64,000 nt of DNA, taken from Candidatus Merdisoma merdipullorum (GTDB taxonomy: Bacteria > Bacillota > Clostridia > Lachnospirales > Lachnospiraceae). Location: the NCBI GenBank assembly GCA_018715645.1, contig DVLE01000093.1, positions 1-64,000 on the forward strand, read 5' to 3'. Made by a program: the position numbers and the translations under genes. Position 1 is the stretch's first letter. Every line of letters begins with the position of its first letter. This document shows positions 34,809-44,082 of this stretch, one piece after another. The notes beneath the pieces were generated by a model that had not been told where the DNA came from, did not search any database, and saw nothing but the letters and a program-made list of their open reading frames with translations.

Positions 34809-35819
34809 CTACTCCCAGGGAAGCAGCGGATTTTCGATCTTTTTATCCCGGAGCATCAAATCTATGACAGCTTCCCTGGCCGGTTTATCCTCAAAAAGCA
34901 CCTTGTTCACCTGCTCGATAATCGGAATCTCCACGTTAAACTTCCGTGCCAGAGCCACCGCCGCCTTCGCGGAATAGACGCCCTCCACGACCATTTTCAC
35001 CTCGTCCATGGCTTCCTTCATGGTCTTTCCCTGTCCCATCAGGTAGCCGGCCTTCCGGTTGCGGCTATGAACAGAAGCGCAGGTGACAATCAGATCGCCG
35101 ATACCAGACAAACCGTTGAAGGTCTCCTGTCTTCCTCCCATGGCTACTCCGATCCGGCTCATTTCAGTGATTCCGCGTGTAATCAGCGCAGCTTTCGTAT
35201 TGTCGCCGTAGCCAAGACCGTCTGCGATTCCCGCCGCCAGCGCGATCACGTTTTTCAGCGCGCCGCCCAGTTCGATGCCGAGCATATCCGGGCTGGTGTA
35301 TACGCGGAACACCTGATTCATGAAGACGTTCTGGATATACTCCGCCGTCTCTCTGTCGTGCGCTCCGGCTACCACAGTCGTCGGAAGCCCGCGTCCTACC
35401 TCCTCTGCATGGCTCGGACCGGACAGCACCGCCGCCCTGCAGTTTGAAATCTCCTGCTCAATGATGTCCGTCAGGATCATCAAGGTACTCTCCTCAATTC
35501 CCTTCGCCACATTGACGATAAGCTGGCCATCCGCCACATAAGGAGCCATGGACCTGGATGTGCTTCTCGTATAAGGCGAGGGAACGGCCAGCACCAGGAG
35601 ATCCTTCCCCTGTACGCTCCCCTCCAGATCTGTCGTAATCCGAATATCCTCCGGAATCTTCACACCGGGAAGCTTATCCTTATGTTCGCGCTTTTCATTC
35701 AGCATATCCACCTCGTCCTGTGAAATGGACCAGACAGTCACCTCATGTCCATTGCTGTGAAGAAGCACAGACAGGGCTGTTCCCCAGCTTCCTGCTCCGA
35801 TAACGCCTACCTTTGCCAT
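34809..35819 (-). CDS. gpsA: NAD(P)H-dependent glycerol-3-phosphate dehydrogenase
   Basis: The 336-residue enzyme reduces dihydroxyacetone phosphate to sn-glycerol-3-phosphate for phospholipid synthesis. It has GAGSWGTALS near the N terminus, KGIEESTL with the catalytic Lys, SGPSHAEEV, and ELGGALKNVIALAAGI. The start at 35819 has AAAGGAGA upstream, and an extended frame further back lacks family sequence. Its neighbour plsY uses the product, and the der-plsY-gpsA order is common in clostridia. Confidence 0.96.
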   Translation of the reverse strand: MAKVGVIGAGSWGTALSVLLHSNGHEVTVWSISQDEVDMLNEKREHKDKLPGVKIPEDIRITTDLEGSVQGKDLLVLAVPSPYTRSTSRSMAPYVADGQLIVNVAKGIEESTLMILTDIIEQEISNCRAAVLSGPSHAEEVGRGLPTTVVAGAHDRETAEYIQNVFMNQVFRVYTSPDMLGIELGGALKNVIALAAGIADGLGYGDNTKAALITRGITEMSRIGVAMGGRQETFNGLSGIGDLIVTCASVHSRNRKAGYLMGQGKTMKEAMDEVKMVVEGVYSAKAAVALARKFNVEIPIIEQVNKVLFEDKPAREAVIDLMLRDKKIENPLLPWE

Positions 35820-35836
35820 ATTGTGTTCTCCTTTCC

Positions 35837-36490
35837 CTATTCCGCTTTCTCTCCAAGCTTCCTTTCCGTACCATTCAGAAGCCCGCGAATATTTTTCCGA
35901 TGACGATAAATGGCCATCGCGCATAAAAATATGGCGATCGCATACAACTCATACAGATGTGCCTGAGAAAGTCCCCATTTTCCCAGCACTCCGTAAATCA
36001 CAACGCCTACGGGAAGCCAGATGCTTACCAGGATAGAACCAAGCGATACATACCGGGTAAGGGCCACGGAGCCTGCAAAAAGAAGCAGGGCGCCCAGCGT
36101 CAGGAGCGGATCGAGGGACAGAAAAAGTCCGGCTGTGGCCGAAATCCCTTTCCCGCCATGAAACTTCAGATAACAGGGAAAATTATGCCCCAGGATCACG
36201 CCCATAGCCGCATACATTCCCAGCAGCACTCCCATATTCTCATCCGGATAACGTCCGTCAAACAGGAAGCGCACCAAAAGCACCGCAAACACACATTTAA
36301 AGCAGTCGCCCAGGAAGGTGATGGCTCCGGCCTTCCACCCAAGGGTCCGCAGGGCGTTCGTCGCCCCCGCGTTGCCGCTTCCATGCTCGCGGATGTCCAT
36401 TCCCCTCATGCGTCCGTAGATATAACTCGTCTGAAAAAGGCCGAATATATAGCCAATCGCAACACAAATCAGTCTTACCATCTCACTCAC
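35837..36490 (-). CDS. plsY: Acyl-phosphate:glycerol-3-phosphate acyltransferase
   Basis: The 217-residue membrane protein has about five helices and the three PlsY motifs: [33 protein letters not shown], and a late loop with RYVSLGSI. It transfers an acyl group from acyl-phosphate to glycerol-3-phosphate. It overlaps der by 8 bp and precedes gpsA by 17 bp. Confidence 0.95.
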   Translation of the reverse strand: MSEMVRLICVAIGYIFGLFQTSYIYGRMRGMDIREHGSGNAGATNALRTLGWKAGAITFLGDCFKCVFAVLLVRFLFDGRYPDENMGVLLGMYAAMGVILGHNFPCYLKFHGGKGISATAGLFLSLDPLLTLGALLLFAGSVALTRYVSLGSILVSIWLPVGVVIYGVLGKWGLSQAHLYELYAIAIFLCAMAIYRHRKNIRGLLNGTERKLGEKAE

Positions 36491-37805
36491 CCTTCCTTTC
36501 CCGGATCAGAAACCGAAGCGCGGTTCCCCGGAAGCCAAAGGCATCCCGAATCTTGTTTTCCAGGTAACGCGTATAGGAAAAATGCATCAGCTCCTTGTCG
36601 TTGACAAAGATCACAAAGGTGGGCGGCCTGACCGCCACCTGGGTAATATAAAAGAGCTTCAGCCGTTTTCCCTTATCTGAGGGCGGCTGCTGCAGAGCCA
36701 CGGCCTCCGTCATGATCTCGTTCAGTACGCCCGTGGCGATCCGGAGATTCTGATTCTGAATCACCATGTCGATCAGTTCAAAAAGCTTTGGCAGACGCTG
36801 TCCGGTCACCGCCGAGATAAACGTAATCTCCGCATAGGGCATATAGGACAGGATCGTCCGTATTTTGTTCGTATACTCATAAACGGTCTTGTCATTTTTC
36901 TCAATAGCGTCCCACTTATTGACCGCGATGATGATTCCCTTGCCCCGTTCATGAGCGATGCCCGCGATCTTCGCGTCCTGCTCGGTGACGCCTTCTGTCG
37001 CGTCGATCACAAGAATCACCACGTCGGCCCGCTCCACCGCCGTCACCGTCCGGATGATGCTGTAGCGTTCCAGCTCTTCCTTCACCTTGCTTTTGCGGCG
37101 AAGTCCTGCCGTATCAATAAAGATATAATCCTTTCCATTCCGGCGTACCTCTGTGTCTATGGCGTCCCTGGTCGTGCCTGCAATATTGGAGACAATCACA
37201 CGATTCTCTCCGATCAGCTTATTGATAATGGAAGACTTTCCTACGTTGGGCTTGCCCACAATCGCCACACGGGGCCTGTCGTCTTCCTCCTCCTGAGCGC
37301 TTTTCGCCGGGAAGTGCTTTACTACCTCGTCCAGCATATCTCCAATCCCCAGACGCGAGGCGGCGGACACAGCCACCGGATCTCCGATGCCAAGATTGTA
37401 AAATTCATAGACGTCCCCCATAAACTTCTGGAAGCTGTCCACCTTGTTGACCACCAGCACCACCGGCTTTCTGGAGCGGCGCAGCATATCGGCCACTTTA
37501 GAGTCCGCGTCCACCAGTCCCTGGCGCACATCCGTCAGAAAAATAATCACATCTGCCGTATCTATCGCGATCTGTGCCTGCTCCCGCATCTGGGAAAGGA
37601 TAATATCGCTGCTGTCCGGCTCGATGCCTCCTGTATCTATCAGGGTAAAAGAATAATCAAGCCACGTCACATCCGCGTAAATTCTGTCCCTGGTAACGCC
37701 CGGAGTATCCTTAACGATCGAGATATTTTCTCCGGCCAGCGCGTTGAACAGCGTGGATTTTCCCACATTGGGACGTCCGACAATGGCTACTATCGGCTTA
37801 CTCAT
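36483..37805 (-). CDS. der: Ribosome assembly GTPase Der (EngA)
   Basis: The 440-residue protein has two tandem G domains, with P-loops GRPNVGKST and [17 protein letters not shown] switch II and NKVD/NKWD specificity motifs, then a KH-like C-terminal domain. It acts in maturation of the 50S subunit. Length is standard. It follows the DUF512 gene by 21 bp. Confidence 0.97.
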   Translation of the reverse strand: MSKPIVAIVGRPNVGKSTLFNALAGENISIVKDTPGVTRDRIYADVTWLDYSFTLIDTGGIEPDSSDIILSQMREQAQIAIDTADVIIFLTDVRQGLVDADSKVADMLRRSRKPVVLVVNKVDSFQKFMGDVYEFYNLGIGDPVAVSAASRLGIGDMLDEVVKHFPAKSAQEEEDDRPRVAIVGKPNVGKSSIINKLIGENRVIVSNIAGTTRDAIDTEVRRNGKDYIFIDTAGLRRKSKVKEELERYSIIRTVTAVERADVVILVIDATEGVTEQDAKIAGIAHERGKGIIIAVNKWDAIEKNDKTVYEYTNKIRTILSYMPYAEITFISAVTGQRLPKLFELIDMVIQNQNLRIATGVLNEIMTEAVALQQPPSDKGKRLKLFYITQVAVRPPTFVIFVNDKELMHFSYTRYLENKIRDAFGFRGTALRFLIRERKGE

Positions 37806-37826
37806 GATTCTGTTCGTCTCCTGTTC

Positions 37827-39176
37827 TTATACTTCTTCGCTTCCCCGGCCTTCCTCCGCTTCCAGAGCAAGCACAGCCTGAAGGAAGGCTTTTCCGTCTG
37901 ATTTTACAATAGTTATGGGAACTTGTAAAGCCCCGGAAAGTTCTTCCCTCGTCATATCGTCGAGGAACACCTGCTCGCCGCTTTTAAACATATGCTCCGT
38001 AAGCAGAAGCTCCTCAAAAAGCTCCCGCCCGGCAAGCTGCTCTCTTAAATCCTGTCCTGTCAGGAGTCCTGCCACCGTAATCCGCTTTCCGAAAAAACGG
38101 TTCTCCACTGGAATCACCTGGACCTGGACTCCCGGATATTTGGCCTGTATCTGACCGACCGCCTCTCGCAGAACCGGCGCCGCCAGCTTTCCTGTGGCGA
38201 TGGTCACTCTGCGCTCCCTGTCGTCTCCCGGCAGCCTTTCAAGCTCCTCCTGAACCTCGTCCCAGAAAAGACGCACCATGCCCACGCCGTTCTCAAGCTG
38301 CAGATAGCCGTCGTAAGTCTCCGCCTCCGGAATCTCCCGCTCTGCCAGCAGATACCACTCATCCCCCGCATGGATAAAATGCGTGCCATGCTGCCGGAAA
38401 AGACGCTCCTGCCAGTCATGAATCAAATCCAGCACGTTTTCGGCGTCTTCCTTCGTAAAAGGTTCCAGGGGATAGAGGCCCTCCCTGTGATCCGTAAGCC
38501 CCACAGGGACCACGGATACGCTCTGCAGATGCGGCAGATAACCGGAAAGACGCTCGATACTGGCGTCCAGCTCCTCCCCATCATTGATACCCCTGCAGAG
38601 TACAATCTGGCCGTTCATTGTAACCCCGGCCTCAAAGAAACGGTCCGCCTTTTTCAGCGCTTCTCCGGCAAAGCGGTTGTGAAGCATCCTGCACCGGAGT
38701 TCCGGATTCATCGTATGAAAGGAAATATTGATCGGCTCCAGATGATAAGTGATGATCCTGCTGACGTCGTCTTCGCTCATGTTCGTCAGCGTCACATAAT
38801 TTCCCTGCAGGAAAGAAAGTCTGGAATCGTCATCCTTAAAATACAAGGTCTCCCGCATTCCCGTTGGAAGCTGATCGATAAAACAAAAAACGCATTTATT
38901 GCTGCAGGAGCGATAGTCGTCCATAAGCCCGTTTTCAAATTCTATGCCAAGATCGTCCTCATATTCCTTTTCTATTTCCAGTTCCCATTCTTCTCCATCC
39001 GGCTTGCGCACCAGGATTTCCAGGTATTCCTCATTGATCAGATAATGATAGTCAAAAACATCTCCCACTGGCTGCCCATTGACCGATACCAGCACGTCCC
39101 CCGGAGAAAGCTCCAGCTCCTCCGCGATGCTGCCCGGCTCCACAGCCTTGATCCTGTGTTCTCTTTCTTTTTTCAT
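37827..39176 (-). CDS. DUF512 PDZ/radical-SAM-like protein
   Basis: The 449-residue protein has a PDZ-like N terminus (AVEPGSIAEELELSPGDVLVSVNGQ), a radical SAM-type CxxxCxxC (SCSNKCVFCFID) and the C-terminal DUF512 domain. The family is conserved in Firmicutes beside der, but its reaction is unknown. I start it at 39176, where GAGGTTATTT precedes the ATG; the longer open frame extends through a repeat element and the promoter. Confidence 0.87.
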   Translation of the reverse strand: MKKEREHRIKAVEPGSIAEELELSPGDVLVSVNGQPVGDVFDYHYLINEEYLEILVRKPDGEEWELEIEKEYEDDLGIEFENGLMDDYRSCSNKCVFCFIDQLPTGMRETLYFKDDDSRLSFLQGNYVTLTNMSEDDVSRIITYHLEPINISFHTMNPELRCRMLHNRFAGEALKKADRFFEAGVTMNGQIVLCRGINDGEELDASIERLSGYLPHLQSVSVVPVGLTDHREGLYPLEPFTKEDAENVLDLIHDWQERLFRQHGTHFIHAGDEWYLLAEREIPEAETYDGYLQLENGVGMVRLFWDEVQEELERLPGDDRERRVTIATGKLAAPVLREAVGQIQAKYPGVQVQVIPVENRFFGKRITVAGLLTGQDLREQLAGRELFEELLLTEHMFKSGEQVFLDDMTREELSGALQVPITIVKSDGKAFLQAVLALEAEEGRGSEEV

Positions 39177-39205
39177 AAATAACCTCATTCGTTTCCATTT
39201 TTTAT

Positions 39206-39234
39206 ATGATAACCCACTTGCCCTTAATTGACAA
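39206..39234 (-). promoter_or_regulatory. Promoter of the DUF512-der-plsY-gpsA operon, inside a repeat copy
   Basis: TTGTCA, 17 bp, TATCAT on the minus strand. The -35 box and part of the spacer are supplied by a copy of the dispersed element at 39216-39241. Confidence 0.6.
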
Positions 39235-39241
39235 GGGTATA
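39216..39241. repeat. Short copy of the dispersed palindromic element
   Basis: TTGCCCTTAATTGACAAGGG with CCCTT/AAGGG arms and the AATTGACAAGGG core shared with 12039, 14141 and 39997. Confidence 0.6.
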
Positions 39242-39303
39242 TCCTCTCTGTGAGTTTGGGACCGTTTGCCCAATATCTTAACAGCGAAGCATACGCTGGC
39301 CTC

Positions 39304-39332
39304 TTGTTTTTTCTATCAAATTTTGTTATTAT
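39304..39332 (+). promoter_or_regulatory. Promoter of the 39440 membrane protein gene
   Basis: TTGTTT, 17 bp, TATTAT on the plus strand, about 100 bp before the ATG. Confidence 0.55.
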
Positions 39333-39439
39333 CTGCATATAGCATCGATGCGGCAACGGACAATACGGTCATAAAACGGCTGAATTTGCGTTCATACTGC
39401 GCTGCGTCTTCGCAATATTCTGTTCAGGAGGGGAACATT

Positions 39440-39910
39440 ATGGAAACAAATAAAAACATGCTGCTTCGCGTCGGCTCCATCCTTATGGCGGTCTGCGCGC
39501 TGGTCGCTATCCTTGTCTCTGCGGTAAATATTTTTCTGTCGCTGGGCAGCATAGGAAATATGAGTGCCTCGGAATGGGCCATGCTGGAAGATCAGTTCAG
39601 TCAGCTTGGGGTTTCAGCGGAACAGGCTATGGGAATTTTTTCAACCATTTCCTACATTGCCCTTGTTCTCGTCGTTATTTTTAACGTAATGAAGATTATC
39701 GTAGGAATCGTCGGCTTCCGAAAAGCTGAGACTGCCTCCACCTATTTCATCGCATGGGGTATCGTGCTTCTTATCTTTGGCCTCCTCAGCCTTGGCAATC
39801 TTCTCAATATTATTGGGATCTGCAACCTGCTGGGCGGCATCGCGGCTCCGATTCTTTTTATCCTGGGAGGCATACAGAACAAAAACAGAAAAAGTTACGG
39901 AACGGAATAG
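39440..39910 (+). CDS. Hypothetical four-helix membrane protein
   Basis: The 156-residue protein has four hydrophobic segments (about 10-34, 68-90, 102-122 and 124-144) and short polar ends. The start is fixed by AGGAGGGG 7 bp upstream of the ATG at 39440. No domain is recognised with confidence; small four-helix proteins of this shape are common in Lachnospiraceae. It has its own promoter and terminator and stands alone, divergent from the DUF512 operon. Confidence 0.7.
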   Translation: METNKNMLLRVGSILMAVCALVAILVSAVNIFLSLGSIGNMSASEWAMLEDQFSQLGVSAEQAMGIFSTISYIALVLVVIFNVMKIIVGIVGFRKAETASTYFIAWGIVLLIFGLLSLGNLLNIIGICNLLGGIAAPILFILGGIQNKNRKSYGTE

Positions 39911-39925
39911 GCAGACCGTAAAATC

Positions 39926-39972
39926 AAGCGGCCTCCTGCTTGTCTTTTCTGGGACAGGCCGGGGCCGTTTTT
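39926..39972 (+). terminator. Terminator of the 39440 gene
   Basis: CGGCC with an inner CTG-TGTC arm pairs with GGACAG-GGCCG across a short loop, followed by TTTTTG. Confidence 0.7.
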
Positions 39973-39996
39973 GCTGCAATTTTATCCCTGCTACGC

Positions 39997-40020
39997 TTAC
40001 CCAGAATTGACAAGGGCATA
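39997..40020. repeat. Copy of the dispersed palindromic element
   Basis: TTACCCAGAATTGACAAGGG followed by CATA, nearly identical to the left half of the 12039 copy. It lies between the terminator of the membrane protein gene and the prs promoter. Confidence 0.65.
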
Positions 40021-40091
40021 TTCGGTCAGAGCAGGGCCGCAAAGTTACCCGATATATAAAAATATGCTCCCAGAATATAAGGGAATCTATC

Positions 40092-40121
40092 TTGACGTTA
40101 TCCCATGGAAAATGGTATAAA
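40092..40121 (+). promoter_or_regulatory. Promoter of prs
   Basis: TTGACG, 18 bp, TATAAA on the plus strand, about 63 bp before the ATG. Confidence 0.7.
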
Positions 40122-40183
40122 TTTATATATAGCGCGCTGCGCTTTTTCAATTTCCAATTACGTCATACATTCGGAGGACATCT

Positions 40184-41371
40184 ATGCCAGAAACCAATCA
40201 GTTTGAGAACATTTTACCGGTAGCCCCGCTGAAGATCGCAGCCCTGGAAAGCTGCCGGGAGTTTGCAGAAAAAGTAGACCGTTATCTTGTGGATTTCCGC
40301 AGGACGGCCAACACTCAGCACAGAGACAATATCTATTTCCAGGATTACGCGCAGGACTCCTATCTTATTGAATGCTCCTGTCCGCGTTTTGGTACCGGAG
40401 AAGCCAAGGGTCGTCTTGGCGAGTCTGTCCGTGGCAGCGATCTCTTTATTATGGTAGACATCTGTAATTACAGTCTGACTTATACGGTCTGCGGTCATGA
40501 GAATCATATGTCCCCGGACGATCATTATCAGGATCTGAAAAGAATGATCTCCGCCGCCACCGGAAAAGCTCACAGAATCAGCGTGATCATGCCCTTCCTC
40601 TATGAAGGCCGCCAGCACCGCCGCACCCGCCGGGAATCCCTGGACTGCGCGCTGGCCCTCCAGGAGCTTCAGAATATGGGCGTCAAAAATATCATCACCT
40701 TCGACGCGCACGATCCCAGGGTCCAGAACGCCACGCCGCTGAACGGCTTTGACAATTTCCAGCCTCCTTACCAGTTCATGAAGGCTCTGCTCCGCACGGA
40801 GCCGGACCTAAAGGTAGACAACGATCATCTGATGATCATTGCGCCGGACGAGGGCGCTATGGAACGTGCCGTCTACTTCTCCAACGTACTCGGCATCGAT
40901 CTGGGTATGTTCTACAAGAGGCGTGATTACTCCACAATCATCAATGGAAAGAACCCCATTGTGGCCCACGAATTTCTCGGAGACAGCCTGGTCGGAAAAG
41001 ACGTCATCATCATCGACGACATGATTTCTTCCGGCGGAAGTATGCTGGACGTGGCAAAGCAGATGAAAGAAAGGGGCGCAAGGCATGTCTATGTCTGCTG
41101 TACCTTTGGCCTTTTCACTGATGGATTTGAAAAATTCGACGACTATTATGAAAAAGGATATTTCAAGCGCATCGTGACCACGAACCTGAATTACCGGGAT
41201 CCGGAGCTTCTGAAAAAACCCTATTACACAGAGGCAGATATGACCAAATTCCTGGCTACTATCATCGATACGCTGAATCACGATACTCCGGTAGGAAAAA
41301 TCAATACGCCTACGGAGAAAATCCGCAAACTGCTGGCCAAAAATCAGGCAGGAACTGCTGGACAGGCTTAA
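40184..41371 (+). CDS. prs: Ribose-phosphate pyrophosphokinase, long divergent form
   Basis: The 395-residue enzyme would make PRPP from ribose-5-phosphate and ATP. It keeps the family's metal-binding segment as FDAHDPRVQ, the flexible loop KRRDYSTI, and the PRPP loop IIIDDMISSGGSM. It is about 75 residues longer than standard Prs and differs in the N-terminal part, where SLTYTVCGHENHMSPDDHY replaces the usual motif. This long type is found in many clostridia. GGAGGACATCT precedes the ATG. Two phosphoribosyl domains without the paired active sites are not excluded, but the motifs argue for an active enzyme. Confidence 0.88.
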   Translation: MPETNQFENILPVAPLKIAALESCREFAEKVDRYLVDFRRTANTQHRDNIYFQDYAQDSYLIECSCPRFGTGEAKGRLGESVRGSDLFIMVDICNYSLTYTVCGHENHMSPDDHYQDLKRMISAATGKAHRISVIMPFLYEGRQHRRTRRESLDCALALQELQNMGVKNIITFDAHDPRVQNATPLNGFDNFQPPYQFMKALLRTEPDLKVDNDHLMIIAPDEGAMERAVYFSNVLGIDLGMFYKRRDYSTIINGKNPIVAHEFLGDSLVGKDVIIIDDMISSGGSMLDVAKQMKERGARHVYVCCTFGLFTDGFEKFDDYYEKGYFKRIVTTNLNYRDPELLKKPYYTEADMTKFLATIIDTLNHDTPVGKINTPTEKIRKLLAKNQAGTAGQA

Positions 41372-41403
41372 GCGGTTCCAGCGAAAACCAATATTTCACA
41401 GAC

Positions 41404-41435
41404 AAAACGCCGCCGGTCTTATGACCGGCGGTGTT
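41404..41435. terminator. Bidirectional terminator between prs and pgeF
   Basis: AAACGCCGCCGGTC and GACCGGCGGTGTTT form a strong stem with a 4-base loop. The convergent arrangement of prs and pgeF suggests both use it. Confidence 0.85.
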
Positions 41436-41524
41436 TCTGTCCAATGAATCTTTCAGAACAAAGCTAACTCTTATTACAGAGTAAAACGGTGATTTCAGGG
41501 AATTTCGGTCAGGGTACAAGGAGG

Positions 41525-42379
41525 CTATCTCAGCATCAGAAACGCGCCCAGATTCCCCCGTTTCCCATGAGAAGCCCTGTGGCTGAACAAAAGGGCGGGA
41601 TTGCAGCAGGTACAGAGATCGGTGACAGCGATCCGCTCTGGCTTAAGCCCCGCTTCCAGCAAGGTAAGCTCATTGGCCCGCCAAAGATTCAGCTGGTATT
41701 TCCCGTTTTCCTTTGCATAGAACAATTCCGGCCAGAACCGTTCCTCAAAAGCTTTCTGAAACGCTTCTATCACATCCTGGCTAACCTCATAGCAGTCCTG
41801 GCAGATGGAAGGCCCAATAGCCGCCGCAAGATCCGACGGTCTTGTCCCGTACTGCTCCCTCATCAGCTCTACTGTCTTTTTCCCGATCTTTCCTGCCGTT
41901 CCGCGCCAGCCTGCATGGGAAAGACCGATGCAGCGGCGGACCGGATCCACAAAATACAGCGGCACGCAGTCGGCGTAAAAGGTGGCAAGCGTAAGTCCCG
42001 GCACATCCGTCACCAGTCCGTCTACATCCGTATAGTCCTTCGGCCTCGCAAAGCCCTTTCCCCGGTCCTCCTCTGTCACTACCCTGAGGTTCGTGGTATG
42101 CGTCTGGTCCGAGCAGACCAGCTCCTCGCAGGAAAAGCCTATCGCTGCTCCCAGTCTCCGGTAATTCTCCCGGACGGCCTCCTTACGATCGCCGCGCGTG
42201 AAGCTTACGTTCATCGAGGAAAACATTCCCTCGCTTACGCCGCCAAGGCGTGTGGAAAAGCCGTGGACGACGGTTCCGGTCTCCTCAAGAGCCGGAAAAA
42301 TCAAAAAAGGAACGCCCTCCCGCTCCACAAGCTTCGTCGAGGACCTTCCCTTTACTTTTTTCCATTCCATTGTTCTCAT
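41525..42379 (-). CDS. pgeF: Peptidoglycan editing factor PgeF (laccase-domain family)
   Basis: The 284-residue protein has the Cu-oxidase_4/YfiH signatures FYADCVPLYFVDP, SHAGWRGTAGKI and a late CCNPALLFSHRAS, with the Cys/His set of the family. In E. coli the homologue trims wrongly incorporated Ser from peptidoglycan precursors; older annotation calls it polyphenol oxidase. The start at 42379 is chosen because AAGGAAAG lies upstream. It is the last gene of the rplS-to-pgeF series, with a 19-bp gap from yraN. Confidence 0.88.
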   Translation of the reverse strand: MRTMEWKKVKGRSSTKLVEREGVPFLIFPALEETGTVVHGFSTRLGGVSEGMFSSMNVSFTRGDRKEAVRENYRRLGAAIGFSCEELVCSDQTHTTNLRVVTEEDRGKGFARPKDYTDVDGLVTDVPGLTLATFYADCVPLYFVDPVRRCIGLSHAGWRGTAGKIGKKTVELMREQYGTRPSDLAAAIGPSICQDCYEVSQDVIEAFQKAFEERFWPELFYAKENGKYQLNLWRANELTLLEAGLKPERIAVTDLCTCCNPALLFSHRASHGKRGNLGAFLMLR

Positions 42380-42398
42380 TTTCTTCTTTCCTTTCCCC

Positions 42399-42764
42399 TT
42401 ACCCTGATATGCTCCGATAAGGAAACGCATTCCGGAGCAGCCGAATCTCCTCCCCCTCTATGGCCGCCACATCGAAGCGGCATGGACATTCCTCAGACAC
42501 CTTATGCGTCATCCGGTAGTAATCCGCCACACGGCAGATCCGATACTGCTTTCTTGCGTCCACAGCCTCCTCCGGGCTTCCGAAAGCCTCGCTGCGGCGG
42601 TACTTCACCTCCACGAACACAAGCGTGCCACGATCCCAGGCAATCAGATCGATCTCACCCAATCTACAGCGGTAATTGCGCTGTAGGATCCGGTATCCCT
42701 GACCTTCAAGATATTTCAGAGCCTTCTGCTCATACTCTGCCCCGGTTCTGCGGCGATTTTCCAT
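42399..42764 (-). CDS. YraN family (UPF0102) predicted nuclease-like protein
   Basis: The 121-residue protein has GAEYEQKALKYLEGQGY, the restriction-endonuclease-like core EIDLIAWDRGTLVFVEVKYR, and RCDVAAI-type ending FRFDVAAIEG. The acidic and lysine residues of the PD-(D/E)xK-like core are present. Function is unsettled; the place beside rnhB is the usual one. Confidence 0.9.
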   Translation of the reverse strand: MENRRRTGAEYEQKALKYLEGQGYRILQRNYRCRLGEIDLIAWDRGTLVFVEVKYRRSEAFGSPEEAVDARKQYRICRVADYYRMTHKVSEECPCRFDVAAIEGEEIRLLRNAFPYRSISG

Positions 42765-42776
42765 GCGTCTTCCCTT

Positions 42777-43466
42777 TCAGCTATTTCCGTCTGATTCCTT
42801 TACAAAATTTTTGATAAAGCTTCTTCTGTGAATCGGGCAGGGACCAAGTTCCTTCAAAGCCGCAATGTGGCGCGCCGAGCCATAGCCCTTATTGGAAGCA
42901 AAGTCATAGCCCGGATACAGCTCGTCATACTGAACCATCATCCGGTCTCTCGTCACCTTGGCCACAATACTGGCCGCAGCGATGGACACGCTCTTGGCGT
43001 CTCCTTTGACGATAGGCACCTGGGGAATCTCTACTTCCGGAATCGTCACCGCGTCATTCAACAATAGATCCGGTTTTACGGAAAGTCGGGAAATAGCGAT
43101 CCGCATGGCTTCATAGGTAGCCTGCAAAATATTGATCTCGTCGATCCGCTCATGGCTCACTGCGCCGATTCCCACCGCCACAGCCTTTTCCATAATCTCA
43201 TCGTAAAGCTGCTCCCGCTTCTTCTCCGACAGCTTTTTAGAATCATTCAGATATAGAATCTCACAGTCTTCCGGCAGGATCACAGCCCCGGCCACCACCG
43301 GTCCTGCCAGCGGTCCGCGTCCTACCTCGTCGATCCCGCAGACAGCTCCCCTTCCCGCGTACTTTTCTTCATAGAGTCTCATAGCGGCCAGCCTCTCCCG
43401 CTCAGCCTTCAGCCGCTCCAGCCGTTTCGCCTCTCTCTGCTGCCGCAAAAGCTCCGTCTTTGTCAT
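42777..43466 (-). CDS. rnhB: Ribonuclease HII
   Basis: The 229-residue enzyme removes RNA, including single ribonucleotides, from DNA hybrids. It has the GIDEVGRGPLAGPV motif with two acidic residues, LNDSKKLSEKKRE, and DGDAKSVSIAAASIVAKVTRD. An N-terminal Arg/Lys/Glu-rich helix of about 38 residues precedes the core, as in many Firmicutes. Confidence 0.96.
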   Translation of the reverse strand: MTKTELLRQQREAKRLERLKAERERLAAMRLYEEKYAGRGAVCGIDEVGRGPLAGPVVAGAVILPEDCEILYLNDSKKLSEKKREQLYDEIMEKAVAVGIGAVSHERIDEINILQATYEAMRIAISRLSVKPDLLLNDAVTIPEVEIPQVPIVKGDAKSVSIAAASIVAKVTRDRMMVQYDELYPGYDFASNKGYGSARHIAALKELGPCPIHRRSFIKNFVKESDGNS

Positions 43467-43483
43467 CTCTTTTTCTCCTCCCG

Positions 43484-44068
43484 CTACTGATGCTTCAGGA
43501 TTCCAAAGGAACTAAGCGGCCAAATCCGAAGCCAGGCCCTTCCCACAATCTCATCCCGGCGGATTAAGCCGACGCTGGGATCCCGGCTGTCGGAGCTCTG
43601 GTTCCGGTTATCTCCCAGAACAAAGTACTCGTCCTCTCCAAGCGTGACAGGCTCTGCCGCAATACCGGGATCCTGTATCACCTCGCGCCCATAGGACTCC
43701 TCCAGGGGACTTCCGTCGATATAAATGGTACCATCGGCTATCTGAACCGTCTCTCCCGGAAGACCGATGATCCGCTTGATATAATAAGTATTTTCTTTAT
43801 AATGGAACGGAAATACAATGATGTCGAAGCGTTCCGGATCCTGGAAACGATAAGTAATCTTATCCACAATCAGTTGATCGCCATCACTCAGTGTATTTTC
43901 CATGGATTCTCCGCTCACATGGGTTCTCTGGCCCACAAAGGTGATGATCAGAAAAGTCGCGCCAAGTACGATGCCAATATAGATCAGCATTCCAAGAAGC
44001 TCCCTCAGCGGACTTCTTTTGTTCTCCTCCTCCGTAAAATCCTGTTCCTCCTTTTTACGTCCGAACAT
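43484..44068 (-). CDS. lepB: Signal peptidase I, copy 1
   Basis: The 194-residue protein has one N-terminal helix (about 24-45), then the catalytic Ser in SGESMENTL (S55) and the catalytic Lys in YYIKRI (K98), and GDNRNQSSDSRDPSVG. It cleaves signal peptides of exported proteins on the outer face of the membrane. It is preceded by rbgA and a second signal peptidase gene. Confidence 0.93.
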   Translation of the reverse strand: MFGRKKEEQDFTEEENKRSPLRELLGMLIYIGIVLGATFLIITFVGQRTHVSGESMENTLSDGDQLIVDKITYRFQDPERFDIIVFPFHYKENTYYIKRIIGLPGETVQIADGTIYIDGSPLEESYGREVIQDPGIAAEPVTLGEDEYFVLGDNRNQSSDSRDPSVGLIRRDEIVGRAWLRIWPLSSFGILKHQ

Positions 44069-44082
44069 CGTTTATCCTCCTG

